From NCBI GenBank assembly GCA_017549505.1, contig JAFYUS010000003.1, forward strand, positions 1-64,000: a DNA stretch of 64,000 nt, written 5' to 3'. Position numbers and translations under genes: made by a program. Shown here piece by piece: positions 49,270 through 58,368 of this stretch (position 1 is the stretch's first letter; every line of letters starts with the position of its first letter). The notes under the pieces were generated by a model that worked only from the letters and a program-made list of their open reading frames with translations, was not told the DNA's origin and did not search any database. The stretch comes from Bacteroidales bacterium. Its GTDB lineage: Bacteria > Bacteroidota > Bacteroidia > Bacteroidales > UBA932.

Positions 49270-50157
49270 ATGAAGAATAGCCTTATAAAAGAACTGCAGA
49301 AATTGCTGCCTGACAGCGTTTCGTATGGAAAATTCTGGATATACAGACATCTTGGCACTAGAGTCAACAGTCAGGTGAACAAGCCAGGTAAGTTGAATGC
49401 ATTGACGATAATCATATGCTCAAAAGGACAGATGGAAATAACCTGTAATTTCAGAAAGTTCATTCTTAAGGAGAATACCGTATTCATTTCTCATTCTCAT
49501 AATACGCTCAGCCTGTCAGTGACAGAGAATTTTGACGGATATATCATGGCAGCTGAAGAGCAGGAGCTGTCTGAATTCGCAATTGACCCCAAACATATTC
49601 CTGAACTGATGGACAAGGCTTATGACTCTCCATTGATATATCTCAAGGAAGAGGAGTGCCTGAAGATATGTCGTGCCATGGAAATGATTTCTGAATACAT
49701 AAGGGAAAAGGAAGAAACTCCTTTCAAGTCATGCATTCTTAAATCGGCATTGAGCACTTTCGCTTATACCATGGCAGACATACTATATAGACATCTGCCC
49801 ACAATAGAGTATGAAATCAGATCCCAAAAGCGGGAAAAAGAGCACTTCAACAGATTCATGAAACTTCTCAGCGAGAACTACATCATGCATAAGGAAGTTA
49901 ACTGGTACGCAGATAAGATGAATCTTACTCCACGCTATCTTACAACTACAATTCGCAAGGTCAGTGGATATACTGTATCCGACTGGTTGGTACGATTTAT
50001 CATAAAGGATGCAAAATACCTGCTGAAACACTCAGATATGACTGTCCAGCAGGTAGCATATGAACTCAATTTTCCGAATCAATCCTTTTTCGGCAAATAC
50101 TTCCGCAAGCACACAGGAATGAGCCCTGGAAAATACAGGAATTCAGCAGAAGAATAA
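49270..50157 (+). CDS. AraC-family transcriptional regulator
   Basis: This is a 295-aa one-component regulator. The N-terminal half is a cupin-like sensing region (about 1-160), and the last 100 residues form two helix-turn-helix units. The first is around NWYADKMNLTPRYLTTTIRKVSG, the second around TVQQVAYELNFPNQSFFGKYFRKHTGMSPGKYR, the AraC signature. The neighbouring GH53 galactanase is convergent, with stops 4 bases apart, and the MenA-like gene is divergent. Either could be a target; effector unknown. Confidence 0.9.
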   Translation: MKNSLIKELQKLLPDSVSYGKFWIYRHLGTRVNSQVNKPGKLNALTIIICSKGQMEITCNFRKFILKENTVFISHSHNTLSLSVTENFDGYIMAAEEQELSEFAIDPKHIPELMDKAYDSPLIYLKEEECLKICRAMEMISEYIREKEETPFKSCILKSALSTFAYTMADILYRHLPTIEYEIRSQKREKEHFNRFMKLLSENYIMHKEVNWYADKMNLTPRYLTTTIRKVSGYTVSDWLVRFIIKDAKYLLKHSDMTVQQVAYELNFPNQSFFGKYFRKHTGMSPGKYRNSAEE

Positions 50158-50160
50158 TTA

Positions 50161-51276
50161 TCACTCCGACCAATCCATGAAGGCATCCATGATGACTGTA
50201 GGATGTCCGTCCTCAGTAAATGCTCCAAGTTTATACTGTGAAGGCCTGCATTCAGGTTCCCAGTAGAACACACCCTTGCATCTGCCGTTAGTTTCATTGA
50301 TTGATTCACGAATGACGCGGGCAAGCTGCTTCCTGCCTCTTTCAAGTCTTGCAGGATCATTTTCATCGACGTAGAAGCCGGTCTCGACTATCATTATATC
50401 GGAACCGAACTTCTCGCTGACATATCTTATGTTCTCGATACAGTCGGTGATGGTCTGGTCTTCGTCAGTGCGGAATCCTCCGTCAAGAGCCCAATATGGA
50501 TAGAGGGACATACCTATCATATCCCATTTAGCTCCATTATCTCTCAAGACACCGAGGTTAAAGTCATACAGGTCCTTATCAAAGCCGTTATCCAGATGGA
50601 CCATTACAATGGAATTCGGGAATACTCTCTTGCATGCGTCATAACCGGTCGCAAAGAATCCGGCATACTGCTCAGGATTATTTACGACGTGTCCCATAGA
50701 CTCGACTATGGTCGTATTACCGTTTTCATCGAGTTCGGGCCATCCGAACTCATTTGACTTCACAGACCACAGGAAACCATTGCGTGTCTCGTTTCCGACC
50801 TGTATCCATTTAGGCTCTATTCCATTATCCTTAAGCATCTGAAGTACATCAACGGTATGATTCCACAGATCCTTCTTCATCTGCTCATAACTATGACCGC
50901 TCCATGAGGCAGGGATATTCTGCTTCTGAGGATCTGCCCACCAGTCGCTGTAATGGAAATCCAGAAGAATCTCCATATCAAGAGCCTTGGCTCTCTGACA
51001 TTTTACAAGAAGATCCTCCTTGCCGCACCAGTTTCCATGTGCAGAAGGATCCACCCATACACGATGGCGCACAGCGTTAAGACCAAGCTCCTTCATCAGC
51101 TCGGTGCATTCACGTTCCTGTCCGTCCTTATTGTAGAACTTATAACCTTTTGATTCATACTCGGTGCACCATCCGATATCGGCTCCTAGCCAGAATTCGG
51201 GTTCATTCTGTTTCTGCGTACAAGAAAACAGAGAAACAATAATGATCGCTAATAAAAAACGTGCGTTATAATACAT
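50161..51276 (-). CDS. GH53 endo-beta-1,4-galactanase lipoprotein
   Basis: The enzyme cleaves beta-1,4-galactan side chains of type I arabinogalactan/pectin. A lipobox signal (IVSLFSC, Cys19) suggests outer-membrane anchoring. GH53 landmarks are FWLGADIGWCTEYE near the N-terminus, NAVRHRVWVDP, LLDFHYSDWWADP, the acid/base Glu163 in QVGNETRNG and the nucleophile Glu298 in MIVETGFY. It is 371 aa, a single catalytic domain. No SusC/SusD pair is next to it, so it is not part of a standard polysaccharide-utilisation locus in this window. Confidence 0.92.
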   Translation of the reverse strand: MYYNARFLLAIIIVSLFSCTQKQNEPEFWLGADIGWCTEYESKGYKFYNKDGQERECTELMKELGLNAVRHRVWVDPSAHGNWCGKEDLLVKCQRAKALDMEILLDFHYSDWWADPQKQNIPASWSGHSYEQMKKDLWNHTVDVLQMLKDNGIEPKWIQVGNETRNGFLWSVKSNEFGWPELDENGNTTIVESMGHVVNNPEQYAGFFATGYDACKRVFPNSIVMVHLDNGFDKDLYDFNLGVLRDNGAKWDMIGMSLYPYWALDGGFRTDEDQTITDCIENIRYVSEKFGSDIMIVETGFYVDENDPARLERGRKQLARVIRESINETNGRCKGVFYWEPECRPSQYKLGAFTEDGHPTVIMDAFMDWSE

Positions 51277-51302
51277 TGTAAATCAATTTCTTATTTGTTT
51301 AT

Positions 51303-51333
51303 CCTGCATTCCAATCCATGCAGGACAAACATA
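51303..51333 (-). promoter_or_regulatory. Promoter box and leader hairpin of the GH53 gene
   Basis: On the minus strand TATGTTTG (51326-51333) matches TAnnTTTG. The hairpin CCTGCA/TGCAGG (51303-51308 with 51319-51324) begins right at the predicted start, so it would form the 5' end of the message. No T-run follows, so it is not an obvious terminator for lpd. Confidence 0.45.
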
Positions 51334-51369
51334 TAAACAACAATACACCAACAAGTTACGCCGCACACA

Positions 51370-52785
51370 TCAAGAATGCGCAGCAGACTGGAGGACCTCT
51401 GCAAGGGTCGGATGGGTGTGGATTATATCCTTGAACTCATCAAGAGTTGCCTTTCGTGTCACCAGAGCGCATGCTTCCTGGACTATGTCAGAAGCATGAG
51501 GGCCATAGAGGTGGCAACCAAGAAGCTGACCTGTCTTGAACGGAGAAGTCTGATTATCCTTAGGTTCTGCCGCCACAACCAGCTTGCAGAATCCGTCGGT
51601 CTGTCCCATGGTCACAGCCTTTCCGTTTGCTCGGAAGAATGACTTGAGACATTTTACGGGAATACCTTTCTCCTTGCACTCGTCTTCAGTCATTCCTACA
51701 CTCGCAGCTTCAGGTGATGTGAATACAGCCGCAGGCATGACTGACAGATCGATATGATTCTCTATTCCCATGATATGGTCAAGAGCCACGATTCCCTGGA
51801 AGGTAGCAGCATGTGCAAGCATCATCTTTCCGTTGATGTCACCGACGGCATAGATATGAGGGATATTGGTCTGCATGGTCCTGTCATCAACAGTAATTCC
51901 ACGCCCTGTGTATTCAAGGCCGATATCAGCAAGATTGAGGCTGCCGACATTCGCCTTTCTTCCGACTGCCATCAGCACCTTGTCTGCAAGAACTGCTTCC
52001 TCCTTGCCTTTACGTAGGTATGTTATCTTATATTCCGAACCCAGCTGTTCGATGGAAGTCACCTGAGCCTGGGTATTGATTTCTACACCTCTCTTTCCGA
52101 GACTCTGCTTGAGCCTCTTTGCAAGGTCGGTATCAAAACGAGGCAGGATGTCCTTGCAGTATTCAAGAACTGTTACCTGACTACCGAAACTACAGAATAC
52201 AGATGCGAATTCAAGTCCTATCACGCCACCTCCGATGACGCAGAGCCTCTGCGGAACCTCTTCAACATCAAGGATTTCCTTAGAGGTCAAGATGCCAGGC
52301 AGATCTGCACCAGGTATCGGTAAAGATGCCGACACCGAACCGGTCGCTATTATTACATAGTCAGCAGTGTATTCCTGTGGGGATCCCTCGACTTCGCTCG
52401 GGATGACAGTTGAAAGGCTCGGGATAACAGTTATGGTATGCTCATCCTTGAAGGATGCCTTTCCACGCACCAAAGTGATATTCTTATGACCGAGAAGTCC
52501 TTCTACTCCCCCACGCAGCTGTTCAACAACCGCGTTCTTTCGAGAAACGACAGAACTGAAATCAAACCCGAAGTCAAGTCCTGTTATACCGAAGGATTCC
52601 GCTTCACGCAATCCGTCCAGTACCTCTGCATTCTTACAGAAAGACTTCGTAGGTATACATCCCTCATTAAGGCATGTACCTCCCACATGTCCCGATTCAA
52701 CCAGGACAACTTCGACTCCCCTTTCAGCAGCCAGCAGGGCGGTCTCATAACCGCCCGGCCCTGCTCCTATGATTATTATCTTCAT
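51370..52785 (-). CDS. lpdA: Dihydrolipoamide dehydrogenase (glycine-cleavage L protein)
   Basis: This is the FAD enzyme that reoxidises dihydrolipoyl-H protein with NAD+. It shows the N-terminal GAGPGGYETA Rossmann motif, redox disulfide GGTCLNEGCIPTKS (Cys38, Cys43), second nucleotide motif IGGGVIGLEFASVF, and the C-terminal His-Glu dyad HTHPTLAE. At 471 aa it carries an odd segment at about residues 120-138 with VIPSEVEGS. That segment is encoded by a dispersed palindromic repeat (52379-52430) inserted in frame between beta-strands. Last gene of the complete gcv operon, one base after gcvPB. Confidence 0.95.
   Translation of the reverse strand: MKIIIIGAGPGGYETALLAAERGVEVVLVESGHVGGTCLNEGCIPTKSFCKNAEVLDGLREAESFGITGLDFGFDFSSVVSRKNAVVEQLRGGVEGLLGHKNITLVRGKASFKDEHTITVIPSLSTVIPSEVEGSPQEYTADYVIIATGSVSASLPIPGADLPGILTSKEILDVEEVPQRLCVIGGGVIGLEFASVFCSFGSQVTVLEYCKDILPRFDTDLAKRLKQSLGKRGVEINTQAQVTSIEQLGSEYKITYLRKGKEEAVLADKVLMAVGRKANVGSLNLADIGLEYTGRGITVDDRTMQTNIPHIYAVGDINGKMMLAHAATFQGIVALDHIMGIENHIDLSVMPAAVFTSPEAASVGMTEDECKEKGIPVKCLKSFFRANGKAVTMGQTDGFCKLVVAAEPKDNQTSPFKTGQLLGCHLYGPHASDIVQEACALVTRKATLDEFKDIIHTHPTLAEVLQSAAHS
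52379..52430. repeat. Dispersed repeat inside lpd (encodes VIPSEVEGS)
   Basis: On the minus strand CTGTCATCCCGAGC is followed by GAAGTCGAGGGATC, the widespread bacterial intergenic repeat whose translation gives xIPSEVEGS. A second partial copy, CTGTTATCCCGAGC, sits 21 bp away (52417-52430, with the main copy at 52396-52409). The insert length keeps the lpd frame open. Origin by insertion is inferred. Confidence 0.85.
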
Positions 52786-52786
52786 A

Positions 52787-54244
52787 TTAATTCATATCCT
52801 TATAACGTAGAATCGGCTGACGGGCAGCTGTGGTTTCGTCGAGACGGCGCACAGGAGTAGTGTGTGGAGCCGTCTTCAGAGACTCAGGGTCTGAGCCAGC
52901 CTCTGCTGCAATGTGCTTCATGATCTCTATGAATCCGTCAAGTGTCTCCTTAGACTCAGTTTCTGTCGGCTCGATCATGATTGCCTGATGGAAGAGAAGC
53001 GGGAAGTAGATTGTCGGAGCATGGAATCCATAGTCAAGCAATCTCTTCGCGATATCAAGGGTTGTCACTCCGGTTGACTTGTCCTTAAGTCCGTCAAACA
53101 CAAACTCATGCTTACATACCGACTCAATAGGGAGTTCAAAGCAGTCCTTCAACGATTCCTTGATATAGTTGGCACCGAGAACAGCAAGAGGACCTACCAT
53201 CTTGAGATTCTGCTTTCCAAGCATGAGAATATAGGTATATGCTCTGAGAAGGACACCGAAGTTACCCATGAACCCGGAGATACGTCCGCATGGTTCACCC
53301 TCAGCATCGACAATCTGAAGGGTACCGTCCTCTGACTCAACTACCTTCGGAACAGGAAGATGTCCGACAAGATGGGCGGCAACGCCTACAGGACCTGCTC
53401 CAGGACCTCCGCCACCGTGCGGAGTCGAGAATGTCTTATGGAGATTGAGATGAAGCACATCGAATCCCATGTCACCAGGACGTACTACTCCCATCAGAGG
53501 GTTCATGTTGGCTCCATCATAATACAGAAGACCTCCACAATCGTGTACAAGTGCAGCAATCTCCTTGATATCCTTTTCAAAGAGACCGAGAGTGTTAGGG
53601 TTGGTCATCATGATGCCGGCAATGGTATCGTCAAGCAGCGGCTTGAGATCCTCGACATCCACAAGACCATTAGCTTTTGATTTAACCTGAACGATCTCAA
53701 GTCCGCAGACAGCTGCAGAAGCAGGATTGGTACCATGGGCGCTGTCAGGAACTATGATTCGCGTACGTTTAATGTCTCCGCGTGACATATGGTACTGGCG
53801 AATCACCATCAGACCTGTAAGTTCACCATGTGCTCCGGCAAACGGATTAAGGGTGAACTCAGCCATTCCGGTAATCTCGGAAAGCGCATGTGAAAGGTCC
53901 TTGTACAGTCTCAGCACTCCCTGAACTGTCTGATAAGGCTGGAGAGGATGCAATCCTGCGAATGCTGGCATTGCTGCGATCTCTTCATTGATCTTCGGAT
54001 TATACTTCATAGTACAGCTGCCGAGAGGATAGAAACCGCTGTCGACACCGAAGTTCATCTGAGAAAGATTCGTGTAATGACGCACGACATCAAGTTCACT
54101 TACTTCCGGAAGCGCCGGAGCCGCACTGCGGCGAAGGCCTGCCGGAAGCTCTGAAACAGAGTTTTCCCACCTGTTTACCGGTAACGAATATCCTTGTCTT
54201 CCTGCCTTGGAAAGATCAAAGATCAGTTTATCGTAGTACTTCAT
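52787..54244 (-). CDS. gcvPB: Glycine decarboxylase (P protein) subunit 2
   Basis: This is the PLP-bearing half of the split glycine dehydrogenase, which decarboxylates glycine and transfers aminomethyl to lipoyl-H protein. The PLP lysine lies in [21 protein letters not shown], preceded by the [12 protein letters not shown] motif. The 485-aa length is normal for the beta subunit. Its start overlaps the gcvPA stop by 4 bases (54241-54244), so the two subunits are made in equal amounts. Confidence 0.97.
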   Translation of the reverse strand: MKYYDKLIFDLSKAGRQGYSLPVNRWENSVSELPAGLRRSAAPALPEVSELDVVRHYTNLSQMNFGVDSGFYPLGSCTMKYNPKINEEIAAMPAFAGLHPLQPYQTVQGVLRLYKDLSHALSEITGMAEFTLNPFAGAHGELTGLMVIRQYHMSRGDIKRTRIIVPDSAHGTNPASAAVCGLEIVQVKSKANGLVDVEDLKPLLDDTIAGIMMTNPNTLGLFEKDIKEIAALVHDCGGLLYYDGANMNPLMGVVRPGDMGFDVLHLNLHKTFSTPHGGGGPGAGPVGVAAHLVGHLPVPKVVESEDGTLQIVDAEGEPCGRISGFMGNFGVLLRAYTYILMLGKQNLKMVGPLAVLGANYIKESLKDCFELPIESVCKHEFVFDGLKDKSTGVTTLDIAKRLLDYGFHAPTIYFPLLFHQAIMIEPTETESKETLDGFIEIMKHIAAEAGSDPESLKTAPHTTPVRRLDETTAARQPILRYKDMN

Positions 54245-55569
54245 GCCTCCAGTTCCTTAAGATATTCAACAACAGCATCAATATTCTCCTTGGACACCTT
54301 TTCGGTAACACAGAAATTGACAAGTCCTTCTTCAACCTCAACTGCTCCGAAGACGCCAATAAGCATAAGAGCATCCTGGATCTTTCGCGCAGGTACAAGA
54401 GCCTTCAAGGTAAATTCCTTCAGGAACGGCTTGTCAAACGCCTTCTCAAAAAGGCCTGTTTCAAGAAGTCTGTCATGGAGATAATGGGCACCTCCGTATG
54501 AAAGTTCATTTACTTCACGAAGTCCCTTCGGTCCCATAAGAGACATGTATACGGTCACATAAAGAGCCATGAGCGACTGGTTCGAGCATATGTTGCTGGT
54601 AGCCTTCTCACGGCGGATATGCTGCTCACGAGCCTGGAGGGTAAGCACATATGCACGTTTCCCGTCCACATCCCTGGTCGCGCCTACGATACGGCCCGGA
54701 AGCTTGCGCACATGTTCTTTCTTACATGCAAGGAAACCTACATATGGACCTCCGTAGCAGAGAGGTATGCCGAGCGACTGCGAATCGCCGCAGACTATAT
54801 CCGCGCCCCATTCGCCAGGTGTCTTTATGACAGCAAGCGATGATGGATCCGAATATACCATGTACAGACCCTTCTGCGCATGGACCGCGTCAGCGAATCC
54901 GGTCATGTCCTCGATGATACCATATCTGTTTATACCTGGAACGAGCACACCGGCGACATCGCCGGCAGCAAGTTCTGCGGCAAGAGCACCATATGATGTC
55001 TGTCCGTCCTGGCACGGGATGAATCCAAGCTGTACTCCGTTGAACTTGGCGTACGTCTTCACGACACCGACCACCTGCGGAAGCAGGCCTTCCGAAAGAA
55101 GGACACGGGTCTTCTTCTTTGTAGACGCCATGGCCATCATCATAGCTTCGGCTGCAGCGGTAGCGCCGTCATACATGGATGCATTGGTACAATCCATGCC
55201 TGTCAGCTCTGTGATCATCGACTGATATTCGAAGATATAGCGGAGTGTACCTTGCGAAACCTCAGGCTGATAAGGTGTATAAGCGGTCAGAAACTCGGAA
55301 CGGGAGATGATATGAGGGATGACGGCTGGAGAATAATGGTCATATGCACCAAGTCCGCAAAGACAGAAAAGGCTGGTGTTATACTCAGCCAGCCCTTCGA
55401 AGTACTGGCGCACTTCGAGTTCGGACATTGCGTCCGGCAGATCAAACTCATCGCGGTAGATTACGTCCTGAGGGACATCGGAGTAGAGATCCTCCAGGGA
55501 TCCTACTCCGATTCTGTCCAGCATCTGGCGTACATCATCTTCCGTATGTGGAAAATAAGCAAAAGCCAT
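54241..55569 (-). CDS. gcvPA: Glycine decarboxylase (P protein) subunit 1
   Basis: This is the non-PLP-binding half of the split P protein, completing the active site with GcvPB. Diagnostic stretches are [15 protein letters not shown] at the N-terminus, [37 protein letters not shown], and [16 protein letters not shown]. 442 aa is standard. It lies 11 bases after gcvH and is coupled to gcvPB by ATGA overlap. Confidence 0.97.
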   Translation of the reverse strand: MAFAYFPHTEDDVRQMLDRIGVGSLEDLYSDVPQDVIYRDEFDLPDAMSELEVRQYFEGLAEYNTSLFCLCGLGAYDHYSPAVIPHIISRSEFLTAYTPYQPEVSQGTLRYIFEYQSMITELTGMDCTNASMYDGATAAAEAMMMAMASTKKKTRVLLSEGLLPQVVGVVKTYAKFNGVQLGFIPCQDGQTSYGALAAELAAGDVAGVLVPGINRYGIIEDMTGFADAVHAQKGLYMVYSDPSSLAVIKTPGEWGADIVCGDSQSLGIPLCYGGPYVGFLACKKEHVRKLPGRIVGATRDVDGKRAYVLTLQAREQHIRREKATSNICSNQSLMALYVTVYMSLMGPKGLREVNELSYGGAHYLHDRLLETGLFEKAFDKPFLKEFTLKALVPARKIQDALMLIGVFGAVEVEEGLVNFCVTEKVSKENIDAVVEYLKELEA

Positions 55570-55580
55570 AAGCGTATGTA

Positions 55581-55964
55581 TTACTCGTTAGCGCACATTG
55601 CTTCGTAAGCGGCTGCATCCATGAGTCCCTCAAGTTCTGAAGGGTCACTCATCTCTACCTTCATGATCCAGTTAGCAAAGGCGTCCTGGTTAAGAAGCTC
55701 CGGAGCATCCTCGAGTTCTTCATTGATTTCCACCACTGTTCCTGAAACAGGGCAGAAAAGATCACTGGCAGCCTTTACGCTTTCAACTGCACCGAACTCC
55801 TCGCCTGCTTCGAATTCATCGTCCACTTCGGGCATATCCACATACGAGAGGTCTCCCATCGCATGCTGTGCGAAATCAGTGATACCGATAACCGCTACAT
55901 TGCCTTCAACCTTTACCCATTCATGTGACTCGCTGTAATAGAGTCCTTCTACTGTCTTTGCCAT
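55581..55964 (-). CDS. gcvH: Glycine-cleavage H protein (lipoyl carrier)
   Basis: This small 127-aa protein carries lipoamide between P, T and L proteins. The lipoylation site is Lys64 in GAVESVKAASDLFCPVSG, with the usual beta-sandwich sequence SHEWVKVEGNVAVIGITDFAQ upstream and LLNQDAFANWIMKVE downstream. It lies between gcvT (18-base gap) and gcvPA (11-base gap). Its lipoate is probably attached by LplA, encoded at the head of the operon. Confidence 0.97.
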   Translation of the reverse strand: MAKTVEGLYYSESHEWVKVEGNVAVIGITDFAQHAMGDLSYVDMPEVDDEFEAGEEFGAVESVKAASDLFCPVSGTVVEINEELEDAPELLNQDAFANWIMKVEMSDPSELEGLMDAAAYEAMCANE

Positions 55965-55982
55965 AATGTTATAGTTTTATTG

Positions 55983-57083
55983 TTATTTTTTATAATTGGT
56001 TTCGTAAAAACGTTTCTTTGTGACGATGCCTGGGAAAACCTTCTTGCGGATACGGATCTCGACCTGGGTTCCAAGCTCTGTATAAGCCTTATCAACCATG
56101 GCGACACATACGCTGCGGTCAGTTGAAATAGAGCGGTATCCGGTTGTAACGACACCTACCTGTACTCCATCGACCTCGACAGGGTATCCTGCACGTGGAA
56201 TAGCCTTGTCCTGAAGTTCGATTCCGACGATCTTGCGTGTCAATCCTGCCTCCTTCTGGGCCGCAAGGGCATCACGTCCGATGAAATCCTTCTCCTTTAT
56301 CTTTGCAAACATTCCGAGGCCTGCTTCCAAAGGAGTGATTTCATCACTGAGTTCATGTCCATAAAGCGGAAGTCCCGCCTCGAAACGAAGGGTGTCTCTA
56401 CATCCGAGGCCGCAAGGGGCTACGCCCGCGGCGAGGAGGATGTCCCAAATCTCATTGACAGCCTCATGGCTGCAATATATCTCGAATCCGTCCTCTCCGG
56501 TATAACCGGTACGGCTGACTATCATCCTGGTACCTTTCCACTCAGCCTCATAATAAGTATAGAATCCAAGACCGGCAGCAGGCTCCAGTCCAAGAGTATC
56601 GACTGCAAACTTTTCAGCTTCAGGGCCCTGAAGTGCAATCTCTCCCCATGTATCGGATGCATTATCCACTTCCACATCGAATCCATCCTTCTGTGCGCAT
56701 ATCCATTCATAATCCTTTGCGATGTTCGAGGCATTTACTACAAGAAGATACTTGCCAGGCTCGAATTCCTTATATACCAGAAGGTCATCAACAACAGTTC
56801 CGTTCGGATATAGCATCATTCCGTAAAGGATCTTTCCATCTGGAATGCCTGTAACATTGTTAGTAAAGATATGATTCACGAATTTCTCTGCATCAGGACC
56901 GCTGACGAAGATCTCTCCCATATGGGACACATCAAACATTCCGGCACGATGGCGCACAGCATTATGCTCGTCAGTAATGCTTGTATACTGGATAGGCATG
57001 ATGAATCCACCGAACGGACTCATGAGGGCACCCAAGGCCACATGCTTGTCATAAAGACAGGTTTTCAAAAGGTTATCTTCCAT
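55983..57083 (-). CDS. gcvT: Glycine-cleavage T protein (aminomethyltransferase)
   Basis: The enzyme releases ammonia from aminomethyl-H protein and forms 5,10-methylene-THF. From this ATG it is 366 aa, starting EDNLLKTCLYDKHVALGA. Conserved blocks include FDVSHMGEIFVSGPDAEKFV, the folate-site Asp in GMMLYPNGTVVDDLLVY, SRTGYTGEDGFEIY, and GHELSDEITPLEAGLG. The frame is open to 57125, inside lplA, but the family start is the ATG at 57083. Confidence 0.96.
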   Translation of the reverse strand: MEDNLLKTCLYDKHVALGALMSPFGGFIMPIQYTSITDEHNAVRHRAGMFDVSHMGEIFVSGPDAEKFVNHIFTNNVTGIPDGKILYGMMLYPNGTVVDDLLVYKEFEPGKYLLVVNASNIAKDYEWICAQKDGFDVEVDNASDTWGEIALQGPEAEKFAVDTLGLEPAAGLGFYTYYEAEWKGTRMIVSRTGYTGEDGFEIYCSHEAVNEIWDILLAAGVAPCGLGCRDTLRFEAGLPLYGHELSDEITPLEAGLGMFAKIKEKDFIGRDALAAQKEAGLTRKIVGIELQDKAIPRAGYPVEVDGVQVGVVTTGYRSISTDRSVCVAMVDKAYTELGTQVEIRIRKKVFPGIVTKKRFYETNYKK

Positions 57084-57087
57084 GTTA

Positions 57088-57789
57088 TTATATGTATTTC
57101 GTATATTCTTTCGCCAATTCTTCAATGACAGTTATCTGCTGTGGAGAAAGCATAACTGCGACATCAGTAAAATGACTGACTAAATAATCTTCCAGCTGCT
57201 CCACACTGCCGATCACTGACGGATCCAGACATTCGGAGAGATTTGTCACACGTTGCCTTACAGAGGCCACTCCGTGGCGTTCCAGCTTCTCGACCGGAGG
57301 TCGGATCGCTGCTTCCAGCGCATCGAAATCCGTAGAATAAAGCAATGTGCCATGCACAATGCTTCGGTCCGGAAGCATATGGAAGGCATTTCCGCTGACC
57401 TTACGTCCGTCGACCAGGACATCATTTCTTCCTGACTTCTCCGCCGGGAGCCCCAGCGACCGAAGGCATGAAGTCAGCATGTCCAGATACCTTTCGAACA
57501 CCTCCGAGACATCACCACGGCCGGATATGTATGAAATCATTATGTTTCCCTTATCAGAGTATACGCATCCTCCCCCGCTCTTTCTTCTTACGACTTCTAC
57601 TCCGTGCTCACGACAATAATCCATATTGACCTCTGCCTCAAGGTCCTGATTTCTTCCGATTATGACAGTCGGATCAACTCTCCAGACGAAAAACGCCTCA
57701 CCTTCTATCTCCCTCGCCACGAACTCCTCCATGGCAAGATAAAAGACAAGACTGCGGTCCTTGACCTCGGGCAAAACGATATGTTTCAT
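57088..57789 (-). CDS. lplA: Lipoate-protein ligase A family protein
   Basis: The enzyme attaches scavenged lipoate to the H protein. Motifs: VIIGRNQDLEAEVN near the N-terminus, RRKSGGGCVYSDKGN (lipoyl-AMP loop) and the catalytic-lysine segment DGRKVSGNAF. At 233 aa it lacks most of the C-terminal accessory domain of E. coli LplA (338 aa), so it may be a ligase with a shortened adenylation module. First gene of the gcv operon, with a TAAATTTG promoter box at 57810-57817. Confidence 0.9.
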   Translation of the reverse strand: MKHIVLPEVKDRSLVFYLAMEEFVAREIEGEAFFVWRVDPTVIIGRNQDLEAEVNMDYCREHGVEVVRRKSGGGCVYSDKGNIMISYISGRGDVSEVFERYLDMLTSCLRSLGLPAEKSGRNDVLVDGRKVSGNAFHMLPDRSIVHGTLLYSTDFDALEAAIRPPVEKLERHGVASVRQRVTNLSECLDPSVIGSVEQLEDYLVSHFTDVAVMLSPQQITVIEELAKEYTKYI

Positions 57790-57809
57790 CTGTCAGTGTT
57801 AAAATCTCT

Positions 57810-57817
57810 CAAATTTA
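57810..57817 (-). promoter_or_regulatory. -7 box of the lplA-gcv operon
   Basis: On the minus strand this reads TAAATTTG, a full TAnnTTTG match, 20 bases before the lplA ATG. The resulting leader is too short for a glycine riboswitch, and none is visible anywhere in the operon gaps. Confidence 0.6.
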
Positions 57818-57894
57818 AGAAAAAATAATTCACATTCGGACCCTGTCCGGCACTTTTTCTGCCAAAAAAGACAGCCGACAATAAATCCAGTGAC

Positions 57895-58368
57895 ATGAAG
57901 ACAAGTCTGAACATGAGAAGCATCTTCAGATGCATGATGGAAGAGGGTTATTACCCTGTTTATGAGAACACACATATTACATTCGGGCTGGAGGACAACC
58001 TGGCTGTCGTGGAGTACGAGGAAGGTATCCTTTCAGTAAGATTGTTCTTCTCGATCGAAAGGGAGACTTACCCTCTGTTTCTTGAAGCAGCCAATGAAAC
58101 GATGATGAAGGCTTTCATCGTCAAGCCGGTGGTCCTGGACGATATGAAGAACCTCATGTTCAGTTGTGAGATGTTCTGCGACAATGTGCGTGAATTCAGG
58201 AAGTTCTTCCCTCGAAGCATAGAATTACTGCGCGAAGCCCTCAGACAGCACAGAAAGGAGATGAAGAGACTCCTTCTGGCTGAGGAACTCGTATCAAAGA
58301 CAGTTCCTGCCAAGGACGAGTATCCGTCCTTGGCAGGAACCACTAAATCTCACAAGGTTGTTTCCTAG
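57895..58368 (+). CDS. Uncharacterised 157-aa protein, YbjN/chaperone-like appearance
   Basis: I do not recognise the family with certainty. The protein has no signal or membrane segment. The pattern of short strands (HITFGLEDNLAVVEYEEGILSVRLFFSIE) between helices is like the YbjN/secretion-chaperone fold, followed by a charged helix (about 115-135). The last 25 residues are encoded by a perfect hairpin (58303-58340), giving a low-complexity tail. It overlaps the convergent DUF4301 stop by 4 bases. The gap upstream (57818-57894) shows no clear promoter. Confidence 0.65.
   Translation: MKTSLNMRSIFRCMMEEGYYPVYENTHITFGLEDNLAVVEYEEGILSVRLFFSIERETYPLFLEAANETMMKAFIVKPVVLDDMKNLMFSCEMFCDNVREFRKFFPRSIELLREALRQHRKEMKRLLLAEELVSKTVPAKDEYPSLAGTTKSHKVVS
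58303..58340. repeat. Perfect 16-bp hairpin inside the 3' end of a coding region
   Basis: GTTCCTGCCAAGGACG (58303-58318) and its exact reverse complement (58325-58340) flank a 6-base loop. It lies within the last codons of the gene ending at 58368 and about 25 bases beyond the stop of the convergent DUF4301 gene. No T-run follows on the plus strand. Confidence 0.75.

Noticed and set aside
51277-57895. Glycine riboswitch controlling the gcv operon
   Set aside because: The leader upstream of lplA is about 14-20 bases and all gaps between gcv genes are under 20 bases, leaving no room for the aptamers.
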